NCBI RefSeq assembly: GCF_014699005.1
Contig: NZ_JACWZY010000002.1
Span: 518,786-582,785, forward strand
Direction: 5' to 3'
Length of the DNA stretch: 64,000 nt
DNA from: Spirosoma profusum
Lineage (GTDB): Bacteria; Bacteroidota; Bacteroidia; Cytophagales; Spirosomataceae
In this document: positions 8,393-16,670 of the stretch, piece after piece
Layout: each line of letters begins with the position of its first letter
How positions within the stretch are numbered: the stretch's first letter is position 1
Position numbers and translations under genes: made by a program
The notes under the pieces: generated by a model
What the model saw: the letters and a program-made list of their open reading frames with translations, nothing else
What the model was told of the DNA's origin: nothing
Databases searched by the model: none

Positions 8393-9871
8393 TTACCTCG
8401 TTGCTATCCGAATCGTTTGGTCGCTTGAGCTGGCTTCTACGATGGCGGCCTTGTCATACTTTTGAAATTCCTGGAAAGCCACTTCTTTATCGTCGACGAT
8501 GAAGTGAGCGAACGAACGCTGAATAGTTTCGTCATCGGTCGGAACGCTGAAAAAGGTCGATTCTTTGCCGTTTTCGCCCGGTGGCGGGGGAGGAGGAGGT
8601 GGCGGGCCTAACTGCTTAAAGGCTGCGTCCTTCGTTTCCTCATCCAACTGGAACCAAATCGGGATATTATATCGTGTATTAACCGCTTTGCCATTTTGTC
8701 GACCTGGAATCCAGTTGGGCATCTGCGATAGCACACGAATCGCTTCTTCATCGGCTCCAAAACCGATTCCCTTTAACAACTGCACATCTGTAATTTCCCC
8801 CGTTTTTGTAACAACAAAGTTGAGATATACCTTACCTTCAACATTTGCTTTCTCGGCTGCGGCCGGATATTTCAGGTTGGCACCTAAGTATTCGCCTAAT
8901 TTGGCCATACCACCCGGAAACGCAGGTTGCTGTTCAACAACTGTAAAAATTTCGCCTTCCACTTTCACGCTTTTACGGGTGGCGTTTTCAGGCGTGATAA
9001 CCGCACTTTGAGGCTGGTCGCGGTCCGATTGCGTACACATGAGCAAACCGGCTGCCAGTGGCAAAACCAATGCGTAGCCGAATAACGCCCGGCGATGTGA
9101 AGCAGGCTTTTGTAACATAATGATACGTTGTTTAAGGGTTGATTTTGAGGCAAAAGACGTAGTGAGCGCGGCTGGCGTTACGTTGAGCGCGTAGGCTACC
9201 AACTGACGCGGATAATCGGGTTGGGGTGTTTGCAAAACGGCTCGGTCGGCCAGAAATTCGTGTACTTCCTGCAACGATTTTTTATAAAAAACCAGGATGG
9301 GGTTGAACCAGAAAATAGTCTGTATTATTTCCAGAAACAGCACATCGGTGGTGTGGCACTGGCGAATATGGGCTTCTTCGTGACGTAGCAGCGCGTCGGG
9401 TTCCGAGTTTGAATCGGCCTGATTTAGTACCAGATACGTCCCAAATGAGAACGAAGGCGTTACGTTGTTTGTCAGGCGAACCAGCGTGTAATTTGGTTTG
9501 CGTTCAGCGTTCCCTCTGTTGATCAGATGCATTACCGCCCGTAGATGGATTATCATCCTGACAAGCATGATCAATACGCCGAGTCCGTAAAAAAGCCATA
9601 GCCATTGGGTTACGGTCAACGCATACGTAGCACCGGAATGGCCTCCCGAATTGACCACAAAAGCTGGAAGCGTGATAACACCCGTAGGTAACGTATCGGA
9701 TAACGTAGCGGGCAGCTTGACAAAAGGCAGCACCAACGATAGACCGATTGATCCCAAAAGATAAGCCCGGTTGAGACCGAAAAACGTATTTCGACGTAGC
9801 AACAGGACGTAGCATCCGTAGAAAAGCAGCAGATACAGGCTGACGGTCAGAAGGTAGGCGAACGTGCTCAT
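8393..9871 (-). CDS. M56 (BlaR1-like) metallopeptidase with TonB C-terminal domain
   Basis: 492 residues. Four hydrophobic segments within residues 1-280 frame an M56 peptidase domain with the zinc motif HEEAH (His164, Glu165, His168). After the last membrane segment (about 265-285) comes a TonB C-terminal domain (PAFPGGMAKLGEYL, YPAAAEKANVEGKVYLNFVV, GFGADEEAIRVLSQMPNW). A run of nine prolines and a Ser/Asp-rich tail finish it. BlaR1-type proteins sense an outside signal and cleave a BlaI-type repressor; the matching repressor is the first gene of this operon. The ATG overlaps the upstream M56 gene by 4 bp. The signal sensed is unknown. Confidence 0.88.
   Translation of the reverse strand: MSTFAYLLTVSLYLLLFYGCYVLLLRRNTFFGLNRAYLLGSIGLSLVLPFVKLPATLSDTLPTGVITLPAFVVNSGGHSGATYALTVTQWLWLFYGLGVLIMLVRMIIHLRAVMHLINRGNAERKPNYTLVRLTNNVTPSFSFGTYLVLNQADSNSEPDALLRHEEAHIRQCHTTDVLFLEIIQTIFWFNPILVFYKKSLQEVHEFLADRAVLQTPQPDYPRQLVAYALNVTPAALTTSFASKSTLKQRIIMLQKPASHRRALFGYALVLPLAAGLLMCTQSDRDQPQSAVITPENATRKSVKVEGEIFTVVEQQPAFPGGMAKLGEYLGANLKYPAAAEKANVEGKVYLNFVVTKTGEITDVQLLKGIGFGADEEAIRVLSQMPNWIPGRQNGKAVNTRYNIPIWFQLDEETKDAAFKQLGPPPPPPPPPGENGKESTFFSVPTDDETIQRSFAHFIVDDKEVAFQEFQKYDKAAIVEASSSDQTIRIATR
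8580..8606 (+). other. G-rich tract able to form a G-quadruplex
   Basis: The plus strand opposite the polyproline codons has a run of closely spaced GG and GGG groups over 27 bases. It arises from nine proline codons (CCN) in the M56 gene and lies on its template strand. Confidence 0.5.
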
Positions 9872-11730
9872 TTCTTCTTGGTAGTTATTAGAATGACGCC
9901 ATTTTTCCCTTTTTCGCCGTATACAGCGGCTGATGCATCTTTCAATACGGTGATGCTTTCAATATCATTCGGGCGAATATTTATATCATTTTTCCCAGGT
10001 ATATCTCCTTCTTTGGTGAACTTAGCGCCTTTTGGTTTTTCAACGCCATCAATAATGTAGAGCGGATCACCTTCCGTAAATGCGTTTCCTCGTACTTGAA
10101 TGGTCGTCGATTTATTAGGAACAGAGTCTGCAAGGAGATTAGAAGCTTGATTATTTGCATGGCCAACAACCGCAACGCCCTCACTTCTAGGGATATCGGA
10201 TTGTGGAGTTACGAGCCCAGTACGTTTATCTTCTGCTTTTCCCAGTGAGAAGTTAATGGGGAGATTATACAGTACGCTCACGGCTTTGCCCTGCTGCTGA
10301 CCAGGTTTCCAGGCTGGCATTTGACTTACTACCCGTACCGCTTCTTCGTCGCAGCCACTGCCGATGCCTTTCAAAACACTTACGTCGCGAATGCTGCCCG
10401 TAGAAGCGACAACAAATCGGACAAATACCCGCCCCTGAATCCGCTTCTCTCTTGCTTCTTTTGGATAACGTAAATTACGGGCCAGATACTGCCAAAGCGC
10501 CTGCATACCACCTGGAAATGTTGGTTGTTGCTCAACAACCGTGAACACAGGATCCTGCCCAGACTGAACAGCTTCCGTGGGGCCAGCAGTCGGTTCGTAG
10601 GCAACCACACGATCCTCGCTTAACGTACTGCTTTTGACAGGCAGACTGATATCAATCATGGAACGGCCTTTTACGTCAACTACTTTCGTTTCGAGGCCGA
10701 CAAAACTGAATTTCATGGACGCTTCTTTTGGAATAGCCGTTAGTTTATATCGCCCATTTACGTCAGTTGCCGTATAGTATTTATTTTTTACAAAAACAGA
10801 AACCCCCGGAATTGCTTTTCCATCGGCCGAATCAGTCACCTTGCCCGATACCATGATTGGTTCGTTGGCTACCTGATTAACAATGGCAGCCAGTTCTTCG
10901 CGAGCGGTGGTCATAGAGAGTAAACTCAACGCCAGCGGAATCACCAGCACGTATTTGCCCAGTGCCCAGCGCGTAGTAGCTTGCTGGTGCAGCATCAGAA
11001 TGCGCTGTTTGAGCAGAGACGGATTAAAAAAACCATTCACCAACGTATCAGGCTGAGCGCCAAAAGCATACCCAACCAGAAATTGGGCGTAGTCGGCTGG
11101 ATGCGCGATTGCTTTATCGGCCAGAAATTCGTGTACCTGACGTAGCATTTTGTCGATGAGCCACAACGCCGGACACGCCCAAAACAGAGCCCGCAATAGG
11201 GCCACACTTAGTACGTCGGTGCTATGATGCTGACGGATATGAACCAGCTCATGATCGATAATAGCGCCGGTGTATCGGTCTTCTGGATTTAGTACCAGAT
11301 AGCGGAAAAATGAAAAGGTAGGCACCTGCGTGCTTTCAGGCTGGACCAGAACGTAGTCATCGGTACGTTGTTGAGGTGATCGACGAATGAAACGTAGCAG
11401 TCGCGTAGTACGTAGCAGCAGACGTAGCACCAGCAACGTAGCAATAATTCCATAAGCTATAAGCCCAATTTGCACCCAATCTGGCCCGGTTTCGACCGGG
11501 GCTGCGACGACATAATCCGGCAGGGCAATTACGCCGACAGGCATCGGAAGCGCATCGACGGTGCGGGTCGGTAACTTCACCAGCGGCAATACCAGTGTCA
11601 ACAAGGCCGATACCAACAGATACGCCCGATTGAGTGACAAAAAAGTATGCCGCCGGAGAAAGAGCCAGTAGCAACTGACGAACAACAGGCCATACAGGTT
11701 GGCTTTCAGGAAATAGTCGAGCGTATTCAT
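9868..11730 (-). CDS. M56 metallopeptidase fused to CarboxypepD_reg-like, TonB and SusC-plug-like domains
   Basis: 620 residues. The N-terminal half matches the 8393 gene product: membrane segments around an M56 domain with HELVH (His160, Glu161, His164). Residues about 290-360 are a carboxypeptidase regulatory-like beta-sandwich (GKVTDSADGKAIPGVSVFVK). A TonB C-terminal domain follows (PTFPGGMQALWQYL, GSGCDEEAVRVVSQMPAWKP). The last 80 residues look like a SusC plug segment (DPLYIIDGVEKP, RPNDIESITVLKDASAAVYG, NGVILITTKK), odd for an inner-membrane sensor. It overlaps blaI upstream and the second M56 gene downstream by 4 bp each, so the three are one operon. It may cleave BlaI; the role of the plug piece is unknown. 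Confidence 0.88.
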   Translation of the reverse strand: MNTLDYFLKANLYGLLFVSCYWLFLRRHTFLSLNRAYLLVSALLTLVLPLVKLPTRTVDALPMPVGVIALPDYVVAAPVETGPDWVQIGLIAYGIIATLLVLRLLLRTTRLLRFIRRSPQQRTDDYVLVQPESTQVPTFSFFRYLVLNPEDRYTGAIIDHELVHIRQHHSTDVLSVALLRALFWACPALWLIDKMLRQVHEFLADKAIAHPADYAQFLVGYAFGAQPDTLVNGFFNPSLLKQRILMLHQQATTRWALGKYVLVIPLALSLLSMTTAREELAAIVNQVANEPIMVSGKVTDSADGKAIPGVSVFVKNKYYTATDVNGRYKLTAIPKEASMKFSFVGLETKVVDVKGRSMIDISLPVKSSTLSEDRVVAYEPTAGPTEAVQSGQDPVFTVVEQQPTFPGGMQALWQYLARNLRYPKEAREKRIQGRVFVRFVVASTGSIRDVSVLKGIGSGCDEEAVRVVSQMPAWKPGQQQGKAVSVLYNLPINFSLGKAEDKRTGLVTPQSDIPRSEGVAVVGHANNQASNLLADSVPNKSTTIQVRGNAFTEGDPLYIIDGVEKPKGAKFTKEGDIPGKNDINIRPNDIESITVLKDASAAVYGEKGKNGVILITTKKK

Positions 11731-12128
11731 TGGTTTTTCTGTTGGTTTAAGAGTTTGATGATTTCGTCGGCTTCGTTCAGACTAATGTTTTTATCCTGCA
11801 CAAAAAAGGACACCAGCTTCTTGAGTGAATTGTCGAAGTAGTTGGCCATCAACTGTTCCGTCTGAAAACGGCGATATTCCTCTTCCGTAATGAGCGGATA
11901 GTATTCGTGCGTTTTGCCGTAGGCCGTGTAGCCGACTAATCCCTTCTTCTCCAGAATACGGATGATGGTCGAAACGGTATTGTAAGCGGGTTTAGTTGGA
12001 GGTTCCGATCCGTCGCTGCGGCCCGATTCAGGAAGTTCGGCCAGTACGTCTTTCACGAAGCCTTTTTTTAGCTGCCAGAGTACCCGCATGATTTCTTCTT
12101 CAGCTTTGGTCAGTTCACGTATCGCCAT
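11727..12128 (-). CDS. BlaI/MecI/CopY-family transcriptional repressor
   Basis: 133 residues, the usual family length. The N-terminal winged helix is typical: ELTKAEEEIMRVLWQLKKGF, then KPAYNTVSTIIRILEKKGLV as the recognition helix region, then the wing GYTAYGKTHEYYPLI. The C-terminal helices (residues 85-133) are the dimerisation part. An insertion (SGRSDGSEPPTKP) lengthens the loop before the recognition helix. It is first in a 4-bp-overlapping operon with two M56 peptidases. Two 14-bp dyads at 12170 and 12190 lie over its promoter, which fits autorepression relieved by M56 cleavage. Confidence 0.93.
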   Translation of the reverse strand: MAIRELTKAEEEIMRVLWQLKKGFVKDVLAELPESGRSDGSEPPTKPAYNTVSTIIRILEKKGLVGYTAYGKTHEYYPLITEEEYRRFQTEQLMANYFDNSLKKLVSFFVQDKNISLNEADEIIKLLNQQKNQ

Positions 12129-12159
12129 TGTCTTTTTAGGTGATTACTGATTGATAAAC

Positions 12160-12203
12160 GAAAGTTATGACTAATAGTTTAGTTTTACAACTAATAGATT
12201 AGT
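12160..12203 (-). promoter_or_regulatory. blaI operon promoter with two phased BlaI-type operators
   Basis: Two 14-bp dyads, ACTAATAGTTTAGT (12170-12183, one arm mismatch) and ACTAATAGATTAGT (12190-12203, perfect 6-bp arms), have centres exactly 20 bp apart, two helical turns. On the minus strand the -7 is TAACTTTC (12167-12160) and a -33 TTG lies at 12190-12188, with 20 bp between. One dyad sits between the two promoter elements and the other overlaps -33. Binding of BlaI here is inferred from position and shape. Confidence 0.7.
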
Positions 12204-12214
12204 TATTTCTTCTG

Positions 12215-12264
12215 GCCGAACAAAAAAGCCGATTCTGAGCTCAGAATCGGCTTTTTTGTTCGGC
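12215..12264. terminator. Perfect 50-bp palindromic terminator
   Basis: 25-bp arms with no mismatch and no loop beyond the palindrome centre. A GC stem is flanked by A6 and T6 tracts (AAAAAAGCCGATTCTGAG and its inverse), so it can work in both directions. It probably ends the DUF4965 gene transcript before the blaI promoter. Confidence 0.85.
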
Positions 12265-12266
12265 GA

Positions 12267-12362
12267 TATTTTTGTCATGCTGACGAAGGAAGCATCTTAA
12301 TATACCCTAACGTTCGTGTCATGATGCTTTAAGATGCTTCCTTCGTCAGCATGACAAAAATG
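12267..12362. repeat. GTCATGCTGA-family palindrome, copy 1
   Basis: Starts TTTTTGTCATGCTGACGAAG and ends with its inverse. The interior between the arms is asymmetric and reads in the opposite direction to copy 2 at 15536. After reverse complementing, I see only one base difference between the two copies. Confidence 0.9.
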
Positions 12363-12400
12363 CGCTTTGTAACATATTCTTGATACGTTAGACAGGCTCA

Positions 12401-14911
12401 TCATTTCACTAGCTTTCCTTCCAACATTTTAATAAAATATCCACCTACTACTGACCGCGCCTGAAAACCAACCTGCTTGGCGTCGGTGGTTTCGTGCCAG
12501 TCGGAAAGGGGGACGCGGCTGGGGGTTTCGTTGGCGTATTTCCAGACGGGTTTTACCAGTGCCTGAAAATCTTTCGGTGATTGGGCGAGTGTGGCCGTCC
12601 ACATAATCCAGTCTGATTTGGTGTAGGTTTTACGACTGTCGAGAGGCAGGCCGTATGGTTCCTGTTTGGTCAGGTAGTACGCGATTTCTTTCTGCGTAAT
12701 ATCCTTCGGGAAAATGTTCATGTTGAGCAGTTTATCCCAAACCAGATTGTATTTCTGACTCCATGTATCGGCGCTGTTTTCAAACGTTAAATCGTAGTGC
12801 GTTTTTGCCGAAGCCGTTTTGTCGAGGGCGAGTTGCTGCCATTTAGCTGCCATCTCACGAGCGGTTTTCAGATTGCTTTCGGCGGTTGCTTTGTCGCCCA
12901 GCATAGCCGCCATTTGGCCATAAGCCGCAATTCCCAGAATGGCTTTTACCGATAAGTTGGCATTACGAGCGATGTGCCCGGCGAAATCATCGGTACACAA
13001 CTGATTGGCGGGATCGAAACCATCTTTTTTGAGGTAATTGACCCAGGTAGTCAGCGTTTTCCAGTGTTGTTTGGCGTAGTTGGCGTTGCCTTCGGCCTTC
13101 GCGATGGCACCCGCCAGAAGTAGCATATTACCAGATTCTTCTACAGGCATGTCTTCGCCGTACGTCTGACCGTTCGCCAGCGGATACGTACCGACGTCAT
13201 GAGCTGCAAAAGGCTTAGTCCAGCGGCCACTTTCGGAGTACTGGAAAATCGGTTCCATCATGCCTTTCAGCAACGTAGTGTTGTACAGCAGGTAAAGCGG
13301 TGCCGAAGGATACGTTATATCGACCGTTCCGATAGAACCATTTGAGAAGTTCTCTTTGGAGAAAAAGAGGATTTCGCCTTTGGGTCCCGCTACAATTTTG
13401 TGAGCGGCAATGGACTGCCGATAGGCCAGAACGCACAAATCAGCGTATTCTTTACCACCCGCTTTTTGCGCATCGGCGCGGAGTTTGGCGTCGAACGTAG
13501 TACATTTCTGACGCAATCGGCTGTAGTCGGTTTCGGCAGTTTGTAGCAGTTCGCCCATGCTGATTTTGCCGGTTTTGTTCCACCAGGGGCGTAAGTTCTG
13601 TTTGAAATACTGAACCGAATATAAATCGTCGTAACCCAGCAAAATATGCCGAGAAGCTGGCCCCGTTACGTTGCTGAAATCCAGAACAGCGGCCAACGCT
13701 ACGTCTACCGCAGCGCGTGCCGGCAGCTTAGCTCCCGAAGCTGGCAACTGACCTTTGCTTATGAAAGATTGTTTGAGCGCATTCGATAATCCCGAACCAG
13801 TCTGATTACCAGTTTGTTGTGGAGCGGCCAGATACGCATACCCCCAGTCGATACGTACGTTATCGCCCTTCCGACCTAATAATTGCTGTGCCTCCGTACC
13901 GACTACCTGATACGTCAGACTGCCCGTTTGCGCTACTTTGGTAACGACTTCCTGCCCAATGGTGTTGGTCGCAACCGTACCCGATTCACTGAAAAAGACC
14001 TGCACCGCATGTGGCTTGCCATCCTGCGACCGCACATCGAACGTAACGTAGCTGATGGGGCGAGCCGCTACGTTCAATTCATCGAGCAGCAAAGGCGACA
14101 GAAAATTTACAGAAAAATTCACTGCACCCGCCGTGAACGTGTATTTCGTCTGCGTGGCCGATACCGTTACGTCGGTTTGCTCAGCGGGCGTAACCGACGA
14201 CAACGTTACGGGATTGACCAGCCCAACATCGATAAACGAACCACCACGCGGACTCACGCAATGCACGGCCAAAACGTTCTTGCCGGTTTGTAAAGCTTTC
14301 TGACCCGCAGCCGATAAAGGCAGGTAGATGTGCTCGTGGATGTACCCTTTTTTGTCCAGAATTTCGGTGCCGTTCAGGTAAATCACTACGTCGTCGTCGT
14401 GGTTGAGAGCGAGCAGTAATTTGGAGGGATCAGCTTTGCCGTCGTAGGTAAATTCCCGTCGGAAGTAGATGCCGTCTTTCATCGTTTCGCTGTTGACCCA
14501 CTTGGTTTTGGCGTCGGGAGTATCGCCAAATGGTCCCGGTCCCGATTGCCATTTGCTATCGTCGAAATCTGATTTTTCCCAGCCGTTTGCGGGTTTGTCC
14601 ATCGTGTAGCGGGCCATGTAGGACTTCACTTCGCCGGTCGGCAGAATGGGTTCGTACGTAGTGGGCACCGCTCCCAGAAACTGATACGCCTTCCCATCGA
14701 CCCGAATGATTCCTTCGAGCGACTGTGCTTTGCCTGTCCAGTGGCGCGTGGGCGAATCGGTCAATTTATCCGTATTGCTCCAAAGACTGAAATATGGATC
14801 GTGGGTGATGAGTGGGTAGGCGGGTGGGCGTAACTTCTGTGCGTAGCTGACGCCCAGCACAAGAGAGAGAAATAAAATGCCTGAAAAACGGAATGAAGCG
14901 TGTAGCCGCAT
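12401..14911 (-). CDS. Secreted glutaminase-family protein (DUF5127/DUF4965/DUF1793)
   Basis: 836 residues with a signal peptide (ending SYAQ). The start RPPAYPLITHDPYFSLWSNT is the DUF4964-type opening of the fungal GtaA-like glutaminase family. The C-terminal two-thirds contain the (alpha/alpha)-barrel-like DUF4965/DUF1793 regions (PLYLLYNTTLLKGMMEPIFQ, EESGNMLLLAGAIA, NLSVKAILGIAAYGQMAAML, TWSQKYNLVWDKLLNMNIFP). Between them, at residues about 130-225, sits a galactose-binding-like insertion (YFRREFTYDG, LLALNHDDDVVIYLNGTEIL). The fold suggests action on glycans or glutamine outside or in the periplasm; real substrates in Bacteroidota are poorly defined. It is monocistronic and flanked by palindromes. 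Confidence 0.85.
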   Translation of the reverse strand: MRLHASFRFSGILFLSLVLGVSYAQKLRPPAYPLITHDPYFSLWSNTDKLTDSPTRHWTGKAQSLEGIIRVDGKAYQFLGAVPTTYEPILPTGEVKSYMARYTMDKPANGWEKSDFDDSKWQSGPGPFGDTPDAKTKWVNSETMKDGIYFRREFTYDGKADPSKLLLALNHDDDVVIYLNGTEILDKKGYIHEHIYLPLSAAGQKALQTGKNVLAVHCVSPRGGSFIDVGLVNPVTLSSVTPAEQTDVTVSATQTKYTFTAGAVNFSVNFLSPLLLDELNVAARPISYVTFDVRSQDGKPHAVQVFFSESGTVATNTIGQEVVTKVAQTGSLTYQVVGTEAQQLLGRKGDNVRIDWGYAYLAAPQQTGNQTGSGLSNALKQSFISKGQLPASGAKLPARAAVDVALAAVLDFSNVTGPASRHILLGYDDLYSVQYFKQNLRPWWNKTGKISMGELLQTAETDYSRLRQKCTTFDAKLRADAQKAGGKEYADLCVLAYRQSIAAHKIVAGPKGEILFFSKENFSNGSIGTVDITYPSAPLYLLYNTTLLKGMMEPIFQYSESGRWTKPFAAHDVGTYPLANGQTYGEDMPVEESGNMLLLAGAIAKAEGNANYAKQHWKTLTTWVNYLKKDGFDPANQLCTDDFAGHIARNANLSVKAILGIAAYGQMAAMLGDKATAESNLKTAREMAAKWQQLALDKTASAKTHYDLTFENSADTWSQKYNLVWDKLLNMNIFPKDITQKEIAYYLTKQEPYGLPLDSRKTYTKSDWIMWTATLAQSPKDFQALVKPVWKYANETPSRVPLSDWHETTDAKQVGFQARSVVGGYFIKMLEGKLVK

Positions 14912-15062
14912 TGGGAAAGTTATTTTTGAATTTGAACATTATCCACTGATAAAGTAGGCTGTCAGTGGCACTTTACTTATCGGTATTCATACAGTATCCG
15001 GTTTTTCCCTGGCAGAAGACGTATTGGGACGTATCGCGTGGGGAATTGTCGGCTGAGATTTC

Positions 15063-15497
15063 ATGGACGTTTATCGGATTAATAAAGAGCCCTGCCATAC
15101 AGAACCACTATCGGTTGCCGGAAGCTATCGTCAGGGCGGCCGCTGGAATCCAAAGGGAGTCGAGATTCTGTATACCAGCCGTACGCCGGAACTGGCTCTG
15201 CTCGGAACACTGATTCATTTGCCGCCTGTCAGTCTGTGTGAATTGCCTCAACTCTGGCTTACTACGTTACGTTTGCCCGATTTACCTGATACTGTTTTCT
15301 GGCTTAAGTCAACATTGCTGCCAACGTACTGGAAAACAGGAACGCTGGCCGAAACGCAAACCATTCTGACCGAATGGCTCAACGATCCTTTCTCGCTGGC
15401 GATTGCTGTTCCGTCGGTAATTATGGAGGTGTCGTATAATCTGCTCCTGCACCGCAGCACCCAGCCTATGAACAAATTGAGGTCGTTAGCCAGATAA
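15063..15497 (+). CDS. RES-domain protein (toxin-like), without visible antitoxin
   Basis: 144 residues spanning a RES domain: GSYRQGGRWNPKG (Arg23, Arg27), EILYTSRTPELALLGTLIHL (Tyr37), and AVPSVIMEVSYNLL near the end. Family toxins of this type modify NAD or proteins in the cell and are normally encoded just after a Xre/MbcA-type antitoxin. None is visible in the 150 bp upstream. Most RES proteins have ALLE at the position that here reads ALLG (Gly48), so a conserved acidic residue appears lost. The last residues (PMNKLRSLAR) also stray from the family. It may be an inactivated or domesticated toxin. The domain is likely; the activity is doubtful. Confidence 0.75.
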   Translation: MDVYRINKEPCHTEPLSVAGSYRQGGRWNPKGVEILYTSRTPELALLGTLIHLPPVSLCELPQLWLTTLRLPDLPDTVFWLKSTLLPTYWKTGTLAETQTILTEWLNDPFSLAIAVPSVIMEVSYNLLLHRSTQPMNKLRSLAR

Positions 15498-15535
15498 TGC
15501 TACCGCTCGATGGCCGCTTGAGGGTGTAAGTCTCG

Positions 15536-15625
15536 TTTTGTCATGCTGACGAAGGAAGCATCTTAAAGCATCATGACACGAACGTTAGGATATATTAAGA
15601 TGCTTCCTTCGTCAGCATGACAAAA
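15536..15625. repeat. GTCATGCTGA-family palindrome, copy 2
   Basis: Starts TTTTGTCATGCTGACGAAGG and ends with its inverse. The interior matches the reverse complement of copy 1 (12267-12362) at all but one position. The two copies flank 12363-15535 as an inverted pair. Confidence 0.9.
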
Positions 15626-15942
15626 ACGCTCTCTACAGAAAAATTAATTTCCGGACCGAATACTCAAACCGATTTTGAGATTTTTTCGCTGAAAGCCATT
15701 TTGCGAAAATTTCCTTAGAGCCAGTCGATTTTGACACGATTTCGCTTTTCTTTACGTAAAAGTGCGTAGCGAGGCTTTTCTATACGTAGTACAATTAATC
15801 AAATTCCGAGATTGTAGTAAAACTTAACGAGTGGCCTCTTTTTAGGAAACGCTTTCTTACTGAACGCTCGTAGAATTAAGTATAGGAGCCGCGCTCCGAA
15901 ATAATATAACAGATCAGATCGATTCGAACGGTTTTGAAAAAT
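15626..15942. other. Gene-free stretch, no clear feature
   Basis: About 315 bp, AT-rich. It holds three TACGT/ACGTA sites but no convincing promoter, RNA gene or ORF. A leader or promoter for the 15943-24270 cluster must lie here, but I could not place a -7 element. Confidence 0.6.
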
Positions 15943-16668
15943 ATGTACTCTATACGTTTGGTATGCCTCTTTCTCCTACTAACTCCAGGGGTTTGGGGGC
16001 AAACGATTAAAGCCGATAGTTCATTTACGCAAATTGCCCGAAATACGGCCATTCGTTCGTATGACAAGGCGATGTACCGGCAAATACATATCTACGAAGG
16101 TCATGAGTACATTGTTCATGACCATCGAATCAAAATTCACCCGTACTACGTGACTGATAACCTTCAGACGGGGACAATTTTCTACAATGGCGTCGATTAC
16201 GATAAGGTGGCGATGTTGTATGATATTGTCCGTGATGAGCTGGTTGTTCAGCCACCCGAAGGTGCGTATCGGTTAACATTGCGGAACGAGAAAATTGCCC
16301 GTTTTACGTTAGGTACGCACGCTTTCACCCGAATTGTGAGCGATAGCACGACCGGTATTCGAACGGGATTTTACGAGTTATTGCACGATGGCAAAACAAA
16401 AGCCCTTGCCAAACGACAGAAAACCATACTGGAAGATATTTCGAGTGGAGTGTACAAAGGCGAGTATCTGTTAAATGATAAGTTCTATATTTTTAAAGAT
16501 AATACGTACCGGGAAGTAAAATCGAAACAGTCGTTGCTACGTCTCTTCCCCGATCAATCGAAAGAGTTACGGAAATATATTCGTAGTAATAGTCTTAAAT
16601 TCAAAAATGAACTGCGCGAGGAAGCCATCACGAAGGTAACCCGACGTTATGATGAACTAACCCGTTGA
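15943..16668 (+). CDS. Secreted protein of unknown function, first gene of the TonB receptor cluster
   Basis: About 241 residues from the ATG at 15943; a TTG three codons upstream (15934) is an equally open start. The signal peptide MYSIRLVCLFLLLTPGVWGQ is clear. The mature part is rich in beta-prone stretches (YEGHEYIVHDHRIKIHPYYV, LVVQPPEGAYRLTLRNEKIA) and ends in a basic, helical tail (KELRKYIRSNSLKFKNELRE). I do not recognise a named domain. Its stop overlaps the region just before the TonB receptor ATG at 16671, so translation is probably coupled. It likely serves the receptor, but this is inferred from position alone. Confidence 0.75.
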   Translation: MYSIRLVCLFLLLTPGVWGQTIKADSSFTQIARNTAIRSYDKAMYRQIHIYEGHEYIVHDHRIKIHPYYVTDNLQTGTIFYNGVDYDKVAMLYDIVRDELVVQPPEGAYRLTLRNEKIARFTLGTHAFTRIVSDSTTGIRTGFYELLHDGKTKALAKRQKTILEDISSGVYKGEYLLNDKFYIFKDNTYREVKSKQSLLRLFPDQSKELRKYIRSNSLKFKNELREEAITKVTRRYDELTR

Positions 16669-16670
16669 CC

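Noticed and set aside
14965..15213. 82-codon ORF before and overlapping the RES gene, considered as a possible antitoxin
   Set aside because: It shows no helix-turn-helix or Xre/MbcA resemblance and overlaps the RES coding region in another frame.
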